Position numbers and translations under genes: made by a program. DNA of 64,000 nucleotides from NCBI RefSeq assembly GCF_022700675.1, contig NZ_CP062182.1, positions 1,922,001 to 1,986,000 of the forward strand, given 5' to 3'. Positions 37,012 to 46,561 of the stretch are shown here, one piece after another; position 1 is the first letter of the stretch, and each line of letters starts with the position of its first letter. Source of the DNA: Acinetobacter sp. ASP199 (GTDB taxonomy: Bacteria; Pseudomonadota; Gammaproteobacteria; Pseudomonadales; Moraxellaceae). The notes under the pieces were generated by a model. The model was not told the origin of the DNA. It saw only the letters and a list, made by a program, of their open reading frames with translations, and made no database searches.

Positions 37012-38154
37012 TTAGCGACCTAATAGACTACGCGCTACGATTTCTTTCATGATCTCGTTTGTACCACCATAAATCCGCTGGATACGTGCATCGACGAAGA
37101 AACGGGAAATCGGATATTCCGTCATATAGCCATAGCCGCCAAATAGCTGTAGCAAATTATCTGCGATTTTCATCTGCATATCAGTCGAGAAGCTCTTTAA
37201 GGCTGCTGCCGTTTCGACATTCAGTTTGCCCTGCATATACAGCTCAACATTCTGGTTATAAAACGCAGCTGTTGCCAGTTCATCAATCTTGGCCTGTGCC
37301 AGTACAAAACGGGTATTCTGGAACTGCCCCACTGCCTGACCAAAGGCCTGACGTTCTTTGACATAGGTCGTGGTGATATCAATTGAACCACGAATCGCAC
37401 CCAAAGCCGTAGCCGCAATCGCAGTGCGCTCACGTGGCAACTCTTGCATCAGGTACGCAAAGCCTTGGCCCGGTTGACCCAGCAATTGATCTTTTGGCAC
37501 TTTGACATTATCGAAGAATAACTCAGAGGTATCTTGTGAGTGCAGGCCAATTTTGTCCAGATTGGTGCCCTTCTTGAAACCTTCCAGATGGGTATCTACC
37601 AAAAGTAATGAAACACCTTTGGCACGTGCCTGTGGATCGGTTTTTACAGCCAGCACCACCAGATCAGCATGCTGACCATTAGAAATAAAAGTTTTGGAAC
37701 CATTTAACAGATAGTGGTCATCCTGCAAAATGGCACTGGTTCGAATTGCCTGCAAGTCAGAACCCGCACCTGGTTCAGTCATACCGATGGCACCGACCAC
37801 TTCACCAGTCACCATTTTAGGCAACCAATATTTCTTCTGTTCTTCAGTGGCGATATGCAGGATATAGGGTGCGGCAATATCCGAGTGACATGACAAACCA
37901 ATAGAAAGTGCACTAAACCCTGCACGTGCCGATTCTTCGAGTAGCATCAAGGAATAATGGGTTGGCACACCATAGCCACCGTATTCTTCTGGAACATCGA
38001 CACAAAGAAAGCCATTTTCACCCAGCGCATTCCATACCGAACGTGGAATTTTGCCCTCACGTTCCCATTGCTCATAGTGCGGTGCAATCTGTTCGCTCAT
38101 AAAGCGTTTAAAGTTATCGCGGAATAATTCCAGGTCTGCATCATATGCCAGCAT
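37012..38154 (-). CDS. Acyl-CoA dehydrogenase
   Basis: A 380-residue FAD enzyme with an AAGGAT ribosome site. It has the helical N-domain, the flavin segments GAIGMTEPGAGSDLQAI and GSKTFISNGQHADL, and the C-terminal catalytic glutamate in RIYGGTNEIMKEIVARSLLGR. It oxidises acyl-CoA to enoyl-CoA and passes electrons to ETF. Chain length or branched-chain specificity cannot be told; it is shaped like the long-chain/isovaleryl type. It is monocistronic and bounded by terminators at both sides. Confidence 0.92.
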   Translation of the reverse strand: MLAYDADLELFRDNFKRFMSEQIAPHYEQWEREGKIPRSVWNALGENGFLCVDVPEEYGGYGVPTHYSLMLLEESARAGFSALSIGLSCHSDIAAPYILHIATEEQKKYWLPKMVTGEVVGAIGMTEPGAGSDLQAIRTSAILQDDHYLLNGSKTFISNGQHADLVVLAVKTDPQARAKGVSLLLVDTHLEGFKKGTNLDKIGLHSQDTSELFFDNVKVPKDQLLGQPGQGFAYLMQELPRERTAIAATALGAIRGSIDITTTYVKERQAFGQAVGQFQNTRFVLAQAKIDELATAAFYNQNVELYMQGKLNVETAAALKSFSTDMQMKIADNLLQLFGGYGYMTEYPISRFFVDARIQRIYGGTNEIMKEIVARSLLGR

Positions 38155-38278
38155 TGTTCTATCCTTGTGGTGTTTATCATTATATTTCCACAGACAGGCT
38201 AGCGATTTTTAAGGTCAGTGTCATGCGCTAATACGATTTTTTTTCAAACTTTACAGTCAATTTATTTTAATGAAAATT

Positions 38279-38310
38279 CAAAAAGGAAGCCGAAGCTTCC
38301 TTTTTTTAAA
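38279..38310 (-). terminator. dctA terminator
   Basis: AAAAAGGAAGC-CGAA-GCTTCCTTTTTTT, 10 nt after the dctA stop on the minus strand. The same hairpin has a T-run on both sides. Confidence 0.87.
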
Positions 38311-38320
38311 CAGACTGAGA

Positions 38321-39715
38321 TCAGTGAGATTTAATGCCTTCTTTCTGCATTAATTCATCAATTTCTGCCGGATTATTCAATGCATAATCCAGTTTTTCTT
38401 TGTCCAGCTGACCGACCCATTTTGCAACAACCAGAGTCGCCAATGAGTTACCAATCAGATTGGTCAGAGCACGTGCTTCAGACATGAAACGGTCGATACC
38501 CAGAATCAGTGCCAAGCCCGCTACCGGAATATGACCTACTGCAGACAAGGTTGCAGCCATTACGATAAAGCCAGAACCTGTTACCCCTGCAGCACCCTTA
38601 GAGGAAATCAACAGTACCAATAACAGGGTAATCTGATGAGATAGATCGAGCTGGGTATTGGTCGCCTGGGCGATGAAGACTGCCGCCATAGTCAGGTAAA
38701 TAGAAGTCCCATCCAGGTTGAATGAATAACCTGTTGGAATGACCAGACCTACTACTGATTTTTCTGCACCTGCCAGTTCCAGCTTTTTCAGCATACGTGG
38801 CAATACAGATTCAGATGATGATGTACCCAGCACAATTAGCAATTCTTCGCGAATCAAACGAATCATCTTCATGATGCTGAAGCCAGTGAAACGTGCAATC
38901 GAACCAAGAATAATGAAAATAAACAGGATACAGGTGATATAGAAGCACAGAATCAATTGACCCAGCTGCGCCAGTGTACCGATACCATATTTACCGATCG
39001 TAAATGCCATGGCACCGAACGCACCAATAGGCGCAAGCTTCATGATCATGTTCACGATGTTAAAGAATACATGTGAAATCTGGTCAATGAACTTCAGTAC
39101 TGGCTTACCATTATCTCCAAGCTGATGCAGGGCAAAACCAAACAGGAGAGCAAATAGCAGTACCTGAAGGATTTCCCCTTCAGCAAATGCACCCACTACC
39201 GTGTTTGGAATGATATTCATGAAGAAATCGATGGTCGATTGTGACTCACCTGATGCAACATATTTCGAGATCCCTTCCGTATCCAGAGTTGCTGGATCAA
39301 CGTTCATACCAACACCAGGTTTGGCAATATTGATCACAAGCAGACCGATGACTAAAGCAATCGTCGATACGATTTCAAAGTACAGTAAAGCAATACCACC
39401 TGTCTTGCCGACAGACTTCATACTTTCCATACCGGCAATACCACTCACCACAGTACAGAAAATTACTGGTGCGATAATCATTTTGATCAGGCAGATAAAG
39501 CCATCACCCAATGGTTTTAGCTGCTCGCCCAAACCAGGAACATATTGCTCAACACCATTGATAATTTGTGTACCACTTGGTGAGAAGTGACCCACAAGGA
39601 TACCGGCAATAATGGCAACAATCACTTGAAAATAAAATGACTTATAAATAGGTTTTTTTAGCCATGACCTTAGTTCACAATATACTTCTAACAAGAAGCA
39701 ATATTCAGTTTTCAC
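38321..39715 (-). CDS. dctA: C4-dicarboxylate:proton/sodium symporter, start disturbed
   Basis: The body is an unmistakable DctA of the DAACS/glutamate transporter fold: [55 protein letters not shown] (serine-rich loop), [19 protein letters not shown] and [15 protein letters not shown]. It imports succinate, fumarate and malate. The frame opens upstream to a GTG at 39715, with an unusual leader and no ribosome site. The expected start, ATG at 39665 encoding M-A-K-K-P-I-Y-K, is joined to the body only if one base is removed from the A7 tract (T7 on plus, 39653-39659), giving 447 residues. Hence there may be a frameshift or slippage right after the start. Confidence 0.87.
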   Translation of the reverse strand: MKTEYCFLLEVYCELRSWLKKPIYKSFYFQVIVAIIAGILVGHFSPSGTQIINGVEQYVPGLGEQLKPLGDGFICLIKMIIAPVIFCTVVSGIAGMESMKSVGKTGGIALLYFEIVSTIALVIGLLVINIAKPGVGMNVDPATLDTEGISKYVASGESQSTIDFFMNIIPNTVVGAFAEGEILQVLLFALLFGFALHQLGDNGKPVLKFIDQISHVFFNIVNMIMKLAPIGAFGAMAFTIGKYGIGTLAQLGQLILCFYITCILFIFIILGSIARFTGFSIMKMIRLIREELLIVLGTSSSESVLPRMLKKLELAGAEKSVVGLVIPTGYSFNLDGTSIYLTMAAVFIAQATNTQLDLSHQITLLLVLLISSKGAAGVTGSGFIVMAATLSAVGHIPVAGLALILGIDRFMSEARALTNLIGNSLATLVVAKWVGQLDKEKLDYALNNPAEIDELMQKEGIKSH

Positions 39716-40073
39716 TTATTTAAGAAAATAAGCATCCAATACTTCATTGCCTTAAACAAAAAAGTGCTTACGTATCAAGAAATTAATCTGATACCGAAAA
39801 TAGATTGTGTATGTACGTTTAACAATTACAGGAACACCGCTCTTCAGCAGAAGTTAGTGCATTGATCAGGAGATGAAGCAAACACAAAGAATCAAGAGAA
39901 ATTTTAACCATTTTTTCAACTTTTGTTCCAGCTCAAATGTTAAATTTGATTAAATAATAAACAATATGTCTTAGACTATAGTCTTATTAACCTATAATAA
40001 TCCTGCAAAATAAGGCAGTGAAATACCAATATCAGCGTAAAATATGCCAATACTTGATGAACATGATTGATCT
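39716..40073. other. Divergent region between dctA and ybiB
   Basis: About 358 bases. TATAAT at 39993-39998 is a likely -10 for ybiB, with a poor -35. A perfect 12-bp palindrome AGACTATAGTCT at 39973-39984 overlaps the -35/spacer and may be an operator. No gene is seen. Confidence 0.45.
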
Positions 40074-41081
40074 ATGCCCATGACCACAAAGCGAAATATT
40101 TATAAAGATGCCGAACATCCTTTTGCCCAGTTTATTCGTATTGTTGGTAAAGGAAAGAATGGTGCACGCTCGCTCAGCTATGATGAGGCCTATCAAGCCT
40201 TCAGTATGATCCTGAAAAATGAAGTGCTGGATGTACAGCTAGGTGCCTTCCTGATGCTACTGCGCGTAAAAGAAGAATCCGTCGAAGAACTGGCAGGTTT
40301 TGTTCAGGCAACCCGAGATCAGCTTAATTTTAAAGCTCTGGATGTAGACTTGGACTGGTCATCTTATGCTGGCAAGCGCAAGCATTATCCATGGTTTATC
40401 CTGTCTGCCCTCACCCTGGCCAAGCATGGCTACAATATTGTCATGCATGGTGCAGCTGGGCATACTTTGAATCGGGTGTATACCGAACAGGTATTAGAAT
40501 ACTTAGGCTATTCTATTTGTCAGAGTGATGTTGAAGTGGAACAGCGGCTGGAAGAAAGACATTTTGCTTATCTGCCTCTGGATGTGATTTCACCTATCCT
40601 GGCTGAACTGATCGGACTACGTAATGTGATGGGTTTACGCTCGCCTATTCATACTTTGGCGCGCCTGATTAATCCATTCAATGCCAAAGCGACTTTACAG
40701 GCCATTTTCCATCCGGCTTATCGTGGTTCACACCAGCGTGCCGCTTTTCAGCTCGGTTATCAAAATAGTGCTGTGATTAAAGGTGAAGGTGGCGAGTTTG
40801 AACGCAACCCTGATGCCAAAACTTTGATCTGCGGCATCAAGAATGGCGAGCTGTATGAACACGAACTGCCTAAACTGACAGACAATCGCAGTCCGATTGA
40901 AGAAGAGCTGAATCTGGCTGTATTTAAAGAAGTCTGGGATGGTCAACGTTCGCATGAGTATGGCGAAACCGCAGTGGTTGAAACTATCGGTATTGCGCTA
41001 TATACCATGGGCAAATGTGACACTTATGAAGCAGCGATGCAGAAAGCTAAAGAACTCTGGAATACCCGTCTTTCGGTTTGA
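40074..41081 (+). CDS. ybiB: YbiB, TrpD2-like DNA-binding protein
   Basis: A 335-residue homologue of anthranilate phosphoribosyltransferase, NPT fold: helical N-domain (SYDEAYQAFSMILKNEV, LGAFLMLLRVKEES), and an alpha/beta domain with KHGYNIVMHGAAGHTLNRVYTEQVLEYLGY where TrpD has its PRPP site. The glycine-rich PRPP motif is not intact, as in E. coli YbiB (TrpD2), which binds nucleic acids instead of acting as an enzyme and is in the LexA/SOS regulon there. No LexA box was recognised upstream here. The length agrees with the family. ATG 40080 is an alternative start. Confidence 0.85.
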   Translation: MPMTTKRNIYKDAEHPFAQFIRIVGKGKNGARSLSYDEAYQAFSMILKNEVLDVQLGAFLMLLRVKEESVEELAGFVQATRDQLNFKALDVDLDWSSYAGKRKHYPWFILSALTLAKHGYNIVMHGAAGHTLNRVYTEQVLEYLGYSICQSDVEVEQRLEERHFAYLPLDVISPILAELIGLRNVMGLRSPIHTLARLINPFNAKATLQAIFHPAYRGSHQRAAFQLGYQNSAVIKGEGGEFERNPDAKTLICGIKNGELYEHELPKLTDNRSPIEEELNLAVFKEVWDGQRSHEYGETAVVETIGIALYTMGKCDTYEAAMQKAKELWNTRLSV

Positions 41082-41105
41082 AAAAAATCAATTATTTCAG
41101 ACATT

Positions 41106-41132
41106 AAAAAGACCACGTTTGTGGTCTTTTTG
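41106..41132. terminator. Bidirectional terminator after ybiB
   Basis: AAAAAGACCAC-GTTT-GTGGTCTTTTT, between convergent ybiB and yeaC. Confidence 0.87.
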
Positions 41133-41139
41133 GTTTCAA

Positions 41140-41412
41140 TTAAACGAAACGAATGGGTCTGAATTCCGGTTCATTCTTGTGATGATCATCATCACATTCT
41201 TCACCTTCTTCTTTGGTACCGCGGTCGATATAACCACTACGTTCAGTTTCAGGCAGATGTTTAATTTCCCAGGCATACACGGCTTGCATACACGTCTGAC
41301 GCTGCTCTTCCGTCAATGCCACACCGTTCGGCCATTTACCAATTTCAATCGCAGTACGCAGTCGGTCTACAATCTCAGGATTGAGCATAGAAAGCATTTG
41401 TTCAATATTCAT
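41140..41412 (-). CDS. yeaC: YeaC-like DUF1315 protein
   Basis: A 90-residue protein of unknown function whose first 60 residues match the DUF1315/YeaC pattern: LNPEIVDRLRTAIEIGKWPNGVALTEEQRQTCMQAVYAWE. The C-terminus is acidic and includes a His-Asp cluster (CDDDHHKNE). It starts 3 nt after the nadK stop, with its ribosome site GGAT inside the last nadK codons, so the two are an operon with coupled translation. Cytoplasmic. There is no known role. Confidence 0.85.
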   Translation of the reverse strand: MNIEQMLSMLNPEIVDRLRTAIEIGKWPNGVALTEEQRQTCMQAVYAWEIKHLPETERSGYIDRGTKEEGEECDDDHHKNEPEFRPIRFV

Positions 41413-41415
41413 GAT

Positions 41416-42318
41416 TTAATCCCGATTCTGATAATCAAAGTCTTGGTTCCAGCCGAGTTTGGTTCGACACGCCATATAGAAGTCATAACCCGGTGGATGT
41501 AAGAGTTGCAGTTTAAATGGGTGCTTGCGAATGTGGACAGTATCTCCCACATTCAAAGAGACGCTGTGCTGTCCATCGGCACTGACCATCGGCATCACGC
41601 GATTTTTACGAATCACCAGCTTAATTTCGCTATGCCCTCCGACCACAATCGGTCGAGATGACAGGGTATGCGGATGCATAGGTACCAGCACAATCGCATC
41701 CATGCTTGGATGCACAATTGGACCACCACCAGACAGTGCATAAGCAGTTGAGCCTGTTGGTGTCGATACGATCAGACCATCACTATGCTGACGATAGACA
41801 TATTGTCCATCAATATTCAGCTCAAAGTCGATCATGTGCACCGATTTACCAGAATGAAGCACGACATCATTCAAAGCAATCGCATCATGAATGATTTCTC
41901 CTTTAGAACGGATTTCCAGTTCTAACAGGAAACGTCGTTCAAGCTGAAACTCACCTTTGAGTACCTGATCCAGCTTAAAAATGACTTCTGTTGGCTTGAT
42001 ATCCGTCAGGAAGCCCAAGCGGCCACGGTTCACACCGATGACAGGAATATTATATTTGACCAGTGCCCGGGCAGCATGGAGCAATGAACCATCACCACCA
42101 ACCACAATAACCAGATCGACCACCTCACCAAGCAAGGCGCGGCTTACCGTCTGAGTATTTTCATAAGGTACCAATGCAGCGGTATCTGCATCAAACACAG
42201 GATGCAGGCCCAAGTTCAACAAATGATCATGAATAAGACATAAGGTTTCAACTACTGAAGATTTATCAGGACGTCCTACTAACCCGATATTTCGAAATGT
42301 CTTATGTGAAATTAGCAC
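41416..42318 (-). CDS. nadK: NAD kinase
   Basis: A 300-residue enzyme making NADP from NAD and ATP. The GGDGS motif with its catalytic Asp (VVVGGDGSLLHAAR, about residue 70-80), LNDVVLHSG (the Asn-Asp that binds ribose), DGLIVSTPTGSTAYALSGGGPIV and the C-terminal SADGQ are present. The start is uncertain: GTG at 42318 (GGAG 11 nt upstream) gives about the usual length, and a GTG ten codons earlier is also in frame. It heads a two-gene operon with yeaC and is divergent from mrcB. Confidence 0.94.
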   Translation of the reverse strand: MLISHKTFRNIGLVGRPDKSSVVETLCLIHDHLLNLGLHPVFDADTAALVPYENTQTVSRALLGEVVDLVIVVGGDGSLLHAARALVKYNIPVIGVNRGRLGFLTDIKPTEVIFKLDQVLKGEFQLERRFLLELEIRSKGEIIHDAIALNDVVLHSGKSVHMIDFELNIDGQYVYRQHSDGLIVSTPTGSTAYALSGGGPIVHPSMDAIVLVPMHPHTLSSRPIVVGGHSEIKLVIRKNRVMPMVSADGQHSVSLNVGDTVHIRKHPFKLQLLHPPGYDFYMACRTKLGWNQDFDYQNRD

Positions 42319-42544
42319 CAGTCTCGTCGCTCCGCTACGAATCGTCACTATAATAGCATTAAGCTCTGGCTCGTTGACAATTTTCCCTTGTTTTTATGTA
42401 TAAGTAGAACAAGTCAGAAATAATATTCTGCAGACTAAGTGTATTTTTTAATTGACATTTTTTAATCAATTTCTCTTTAAATATTGCAAATTCCCTAAAA
42501 GCTTCGCATGATTAGCAGAATTTTACAGACTCTTATCATCATTT

Positions 42545-44938
42545 ATGAAGTATGAACGTGGTTTGGGGTTTATTGCCTTAATCTTTTCCGTTTTGGTCAT
42601 TTCTGCATTTGTTGCCTTTAGTATCTATCTGATTCGTCTGGATAATATTGTACGTGACAAATTTGAAGGCCAGCGCTGGGACATTCCTGCGAAAGTCTTT
42701 GCGCGTCCGATGGAAATCTATGTCAATGCACCTGTCAGCCAACAGGATCTTCAGGAAGAGCTTAAACTGCTCGGATATAAGAGTGCTGAAAGCTATACCA
42801 AGTCCGGAAGTTATGTGACTTCTGGTGATACTTTATATGTACATACCCGTGGTTTTGATTTTGGTGACCGGGTTGAGCCTGAACAGATTTTGAAAGTCAG
42901 CTTCAATGGCGAACAGATTACTGATGTGAGTGCGACTAAGCCCTCTACGTCCGGGATTGCCCGTTTGGAACCTTTATTAATTGGCGGGATTTACCCACAG
43001 CATAATGAAGACCGGGTGCTGATTAAACTCAATAAAGTACCTAAACCTTTGATTGAAGCTCTGATTGCCACTGAAGACCGTAATTTCTACCGTCACCATG
43101 GTGTTTCTATCCGTGGCCTGGCGCGAGCAGTGGTCAGTAATGTCACCGGTGGTACCCGTCAGGGCGGTTCAACTTTGACGCAACAGCTGGTTAAGAACTT
43201 CTATCTGACGCCAGAACGCACCATCAAGCGTAAAGTCAATGAAGCCTTTATGGCGATGCTGATTGAATTACATTATGACAAAGATGAAATTCTAGAAGCG
43301 TATTTAAATGAAGTGAACCTGGGTCAAAACGGCAATTATTCTATTAATGGTTATGGTCTGGCTTCCCAATTCTACTTTGGTCTACCGCTGCGCGAATTAA
43401 ATATTGCCCAACAGGCATTTTTGGTTGGTCTGGTACAAGGTCCTTCCCTATATAACCCATGGCGTAACCCTGAATCGGCGAAAAGACGTCGTGATATTGT
43501 GCTGAACAATATGCTGGTCATGGGTTATCTGACTCAAGACCAATACGAAACCGAGAAGGCACGCCCTCTCAATGTCATTACAAAACCAACCCTGGGTCCG
43601 GCACGTTTTCCTGACTTCCTGGATATTGTGCGTCGTCAGTTGCGTACCGAATATCAGGAAGGCGACATTACCAATCAGGGCCTACGCATCTTTACCACTT
43701 TAGATCCATTGGCACAGACCCGTATTCAGCAAAGCTTCAAAAATACAGTGGCGAACTTAAGCAGATCAAATCCGAAACGCTTAAAAGATCTGCAAGGTGC
43801 GGTGCTGGTCACTCATCCAGAAAATGGTGAACTGGTTGCCGCAGTTGGTTCGACCCAGGACTTTACTGGCTTTAACCGCGCCCTGGATGCCAAACGTCAG
43901 GTCGGGTCATTATTAAAGCCTGTGATTTACCTGACCGCGATTGAATCGAACCGTTATCATTGGGGCAGCCCGATCGAAGATAGCGAACTAAGTATTAAAA
44001 GTGATGGTAAGAACTGGACACCAAAAAACTATAGTGGCCGCCCACATGGTGTGGTTCCAATGTCTCAGGCACTGGCAAATTCCTATAACCTGTCCGCGGT
44101 ACGTTTGGCGCAGGAATTCGGTATGTCGACCTTTATCAATCATCTGAAGAAATTTGGTGTGACTTCTGATATTCCGTCCTACCCTTCCATTTATCTGGGT
44201 GCGGTAGATATGTCACCTATGGAAGTGATGAGTCTGTATGGCAATTTCGCGACTGGCGGTTTTAAATATCCGGTCAAAGCCATTCGTTCAGTGGTCGATG
44301 CCAATGGTCGTCTGGTCGATCGCTATGGCTTGACGGTTCAGCCGACCATTGATCCGGCTTATGCCTATATCCTGAACAACGGTTTACAGCAGGTCATGAG
44401 CAGCGGTACCGGCCAATCTGCTTATAATACCCTGCCACGCAATCTTGGTCTGGCTGGTAAATCAGGGACAACCAATGATACCCGTGACTCATGGTTCGCA
44501 GGCTATTCTGGTAATTACCTAGCTGTGGTCTGGTTAGGTCTGGATGACAATAAGATTACTGGTTTGACCGGGTCCTCTGGTGCGCTACCGGTATGGACCA
44601 GTGTCATGAAGCAGCTACGCCAGAAGCCAGTGAATCTGCATCAACCAGGTGAGGTACAATGGCAATGGGTCGATCGCGCGACAGGTCATTTGTCTGCTCA
44701 AGGCTGTGAAGGTGCCATGTATATTCCGTTGACTCGTCACAGCATGCCAAATCAGGCGACTGCTTGTGGCGCATCGCATTATGCCCCTGCCCCACATACG
44801 ATTGATTCAGAAGAACCTCAAGATTCTGATGATCAAAGTGATGAAATTGGGATCTGGATTGAAGAAACTGAAACGGAAAACCAACGTGATTCTTCACAAA
44901 ATACACGTATTATCTCAAGCGGTAGTTATTCACCCTAA
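42545..44938 (+). CDS. mrcB: Penicillin-binding protein 1b, bifunctional
   Basis: A 797-residue class A PBP. One N-terminal membrane helix (residues 7-30) is followed by the UB2H-like domain (about 40-140), the GT51 glycosyltransferase domain with its catalytic Glu in IATEDRNFYRHHG and GGSTLTQQLVKN, then the transpeptidase with S-L-L-K in GSLLKPVIYL, SYN in ANSYNLSAVRL and KSGTTND. A Ser/Asp-rich tail (about 60 residues) follows. It polymerises and crosslinks peptidoglycan at the inner membrane. The next gene, 13 nt downstream, is a TPR lipoprotein that fits its activator LpoP. Confidence 0.96.
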   Translation: MKYERGLGFIALIFSVLVISAFVAFSIYLIRLDNIVRDKFEGQRWDIPAKVFARPMEIYVNAPVSQQDLQEELKLLGYKSAESYTKSGSYVTSGDTLYVHTRGFDFGDRVEPEQILKVSFNGEQITDVSATKPSTSGIARLEPLLIGGIYPQHNEDRVLIKLNKVPKPLIEALIATEDRNFYRHHGVSIRGLARAVVSNVTGGTRQGGSTLTQQLVKNFYLTPERTIKRKVNEAFMAMLIELHYDKDEILEAYLNEVNLGQNGNYSINGYGLASQFYFGLPLRELNIAQQAFLVGLVQGPSLYNPWRNPESAKRRRDIVLNNMLVMGYLTQDQYETEKARPLNVITKPTLGPARFPDFLDIVRRQLRTEYQEGDITNQGLRIFTTLDPLAQTRIQQSFKNTVANLSRSNPKRLKDLQGAVLVTHPENGELVAAVGSTQDFTGFNRALDAKRQVGSLLKPVIYLTAIESNRYHWGSPIEDSELSIKSDGKNWTPKNYSGRPHGVVPMSQALANSYNLSAVRLAQEFGMSTFINHLKKFGVTSDIPSYPSIYLGAVDMSPMEVMSLYGNFATGGFKYPVKAIRSVVDANGRLVDRYGLTVQPTIDPAYAYILNNGLQQVMSSGTGQSAYNTLPRNLGLAGKSGTTNDTRDSWFAGYSGNYLAVVWLGLDDNKITGLTGSSGALPVWTSVMKQLRQKPVNLHQPGEVQWQWVDRATGHLSAQGCEGAMYIPLTRHSMPNQATACGASHYAPAPHTIDSEEPQDSDDQSDEIGIWIEETETENQRDSSQNTRIISSGSYSP

Positions 44939-44951
44939 TTGAGTGAGATAT

Positions 44952-45491
44952 ATGTTTCAAAAAATCCTGATTGGTTCAATTTTAGTTGCTTTAGTCGGTT
45001 GTCAGTCCATACAGCAGGAACCATCTGCTCCAGCCAAGCCTGCACCTGAAAAACCACGGGTGCAGAAATCTGATGGTGTAGTGATTACGCCTTATGATCA
45101 TCCTGAAATCAAACGTCAAAAAGTGGTCGTGCCGCAGCAGAAACCTAAACCACAGCAGTTTGATGATGGCCGTCAGTTACCTGCTTTCAAGAAATTGATG
45201 CAGCAGACTCAGACAGCGTATAAAGCACAAAAGTTTGATCAGGCTGAAGCTTATGTTACACAGGCACAGCGACTGGCACCGCAGTCTCCTGAAACCTATC
45301 TGTATTTAGGGATGCTGGCGAACCGCAAGAATAAACCCGCCAATGCGCAAGCGTTTGCGCAGCGCGGCCTTAGCTATGCACAAAGTAATGCCATGAAAAA
45401 GCAGCTCTGGCGGGTGATTCTCAAAGCAGGTCAGCTGCAAAAGAATCCACAAACCATTCAAAAAGCACAGAAGGCATTAAGCGCTCTTTAA
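44952..45491 (+). CDS. lpoP: TPR lipoprotein, probable PBP1b activator LpoP
   Basis: A 179-residue lipoprotein. The ATG at 44952 has GAGTGAGAT upstream and starts MFQKILIGSILVALVGC, the cysteine being the lipid attachment. A proline- and lysine-rich linker of about 55 residues follows (APAKPAPEKPRVQK), then a TPR-type helical domain (AYKAQKFDQAEAYVTQAQRLAPQSPETYLYLGMLANRKNK). A short linker plus TPR domain right behind mrcB is the arrangement described for LpoP, the outer-membrane activator of PBP1b in Pseudomonas and Acinetobacter. The function is inferred from domain and position. Confidence 0.78.
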   Translation: MFQKILIGSILVALVGCQSIQQEPSAPAKPAPEKPRVQKSDGVVITPYDHPEIKRQKVVVPQQKPKPQQFDDGRQLPAFKKLMQQTQTAYKAQKFDQAEAYVTQAQRLAPQSPETYLYLGMLANRKNKPANAQAFAQRGLSYAQSNAMKKQLWRVILKAGQLQKNPQTIQKAQKALSAL

Positions 45492-45520
45492 GCAACCATT
45501 ACTTTTAGTAATTAACTTAC

Positions 45521-46420
45521 TTATATCCCGCGAATGCCTGCGATCCCGTAAGCATGATGGGATTGAGCCAGACTCAAATCTTCTTTGTTGATTCCACCAA
45601 GTGCATACACAGGAATCTGAATCTGTTTGGCAATCTGCTCAAAGGCAGTCCATCCCAGTGGCTCTACTTCTGTATGAGTTGCTGTTGGCAGCACAGGACT
45701 CAGAAAAATTGCTTCACAACCCAGCTGTTCTGCCCGTTGTGCAGATGCCTGATCATGACACGCAGCAATATAGCGTTTCCCTATAACCAGATCACTTGTA
45801 CTTAGTTGATTCAACTGTGCCTGTTTAAGATGTAAAGTCTGAATACTCTGTTGCTGTTGTTCATCCAGCAGCAGATATAAGTCATGATTAATAATCAATT
45901 GGGATAATTGTTCTGCTAGCAGGGTTGCCAATTTCTCGGCATGTTCTGCGTTGGCGTCAACTCGCCAATACAGCATTTGCACTTTGTCGAGCTGATGCAG
46001 ATCTGCCAGATCACTGCTGATTTTAATCATCTGTGGCCATAACAGTTTTTTTAAAATCACCGCATTGGCTTTCGGAAAATTCAGCTGCTGTAACTGCTCG
46101 CGGCTATACCACTTCCAGGGTTGCTGAATCTGGGCTAACTGTGCTTCAGCTACACTGGCATGGAATAAATGCAGATGCACAATCACATCTTCATATTCAT
46201 GACAAATAAAATCGAAAGAATGCCAAAGCTCGATATCAATACCGACTTCTTCCTGGATCTCACGACGGCAGGCTTGCAGCGGTGTTTCACCTTCTTCTAC
46301 TTTGCCGCCAGGGAATTCATGTTTATTTCCCTGATGCTGTTTCGCTTCCCGCCAGCCAACCAGAACCTGATTTTGGTGAAATAACAAGGCAATCGCGACA
46401 TGAATATTTACTTTGGACAT
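45521..46420 (-). CDS. Nudix hydrolase fused to a ThiE/TenI-like domain
   Basis: A 299-residue protein. Residues 1-130 are a Nudix domain with a full box: GGKVEEGETPLQACRREIQEEVG, split here as GGKVEEGETP and REIQEEVGID, typical of MutT 8-oxo-dGTP pyrophosphatases. Residues about 165-299 resemble thiamine phosphate synthase (IAACHDQASAQRAEQLGCEA and IPVYALGGINKEDLSLA), but the typical phosphate-binding GIRGI end is shortened. The fusion is widespread in gamma-proteobacteria. It likely cleans oxidised nucleotides; the role of the ThiE-like half is unknown. Confidence 0.88.
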   Translation of the reverse strand: MSKVNIHVAIALLFHQNQVLVGWREAKQHQGNKHEFPGGKVEEGETPLQACRREIQEEVGIDIELWHSFDFICHEYEDVIVHLHLFHASVAEAQLAQIQQPWKWYSREQLQQLNFPKANAVILKKLLWPQMIKISSDLADLHQLDKVQMLYWRVDANAEHAEKLATLLAEQLSQLIINHDLYLLLDEQQQQSIQTLHLKQAQLNQLSTSDLVIGKRYIAACHDQASAQRAEQLGCEAIFLSPVLPTATHTEVEPLGWTAFEQIAKQIQIPVYALGGINKEDLSLAQSHHAYGIAGIRGI

Positions 46421-46494
46421 ACGAAGATAAACTGGCTGGAAATATTACAAATTGTAAGTGATAGCGGATTTTTTAGGAATTGCAAATTTAAGCG

Positions 46495-46527
46495 TTGACA
46501 GCTCTATTCGATAATAATTATCATTTA
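46495..46527 (+). promoter_or_regulatory. hemP promoter with overlapping Fur box
   Basis: A TTGAC -35 element near 46496 and TATCAT (46519-46524) as -10, with the sequence GATAATAATTATCATTT (46510-46526) across the -10. It matches the Fur consensus GATAATGATAATCATTATC at most of the positions it covers. Confidence 0.75.
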
Positions 46528-46561
46528 AATCAATCCAAGCACATACCACGGAGTCGATGGA

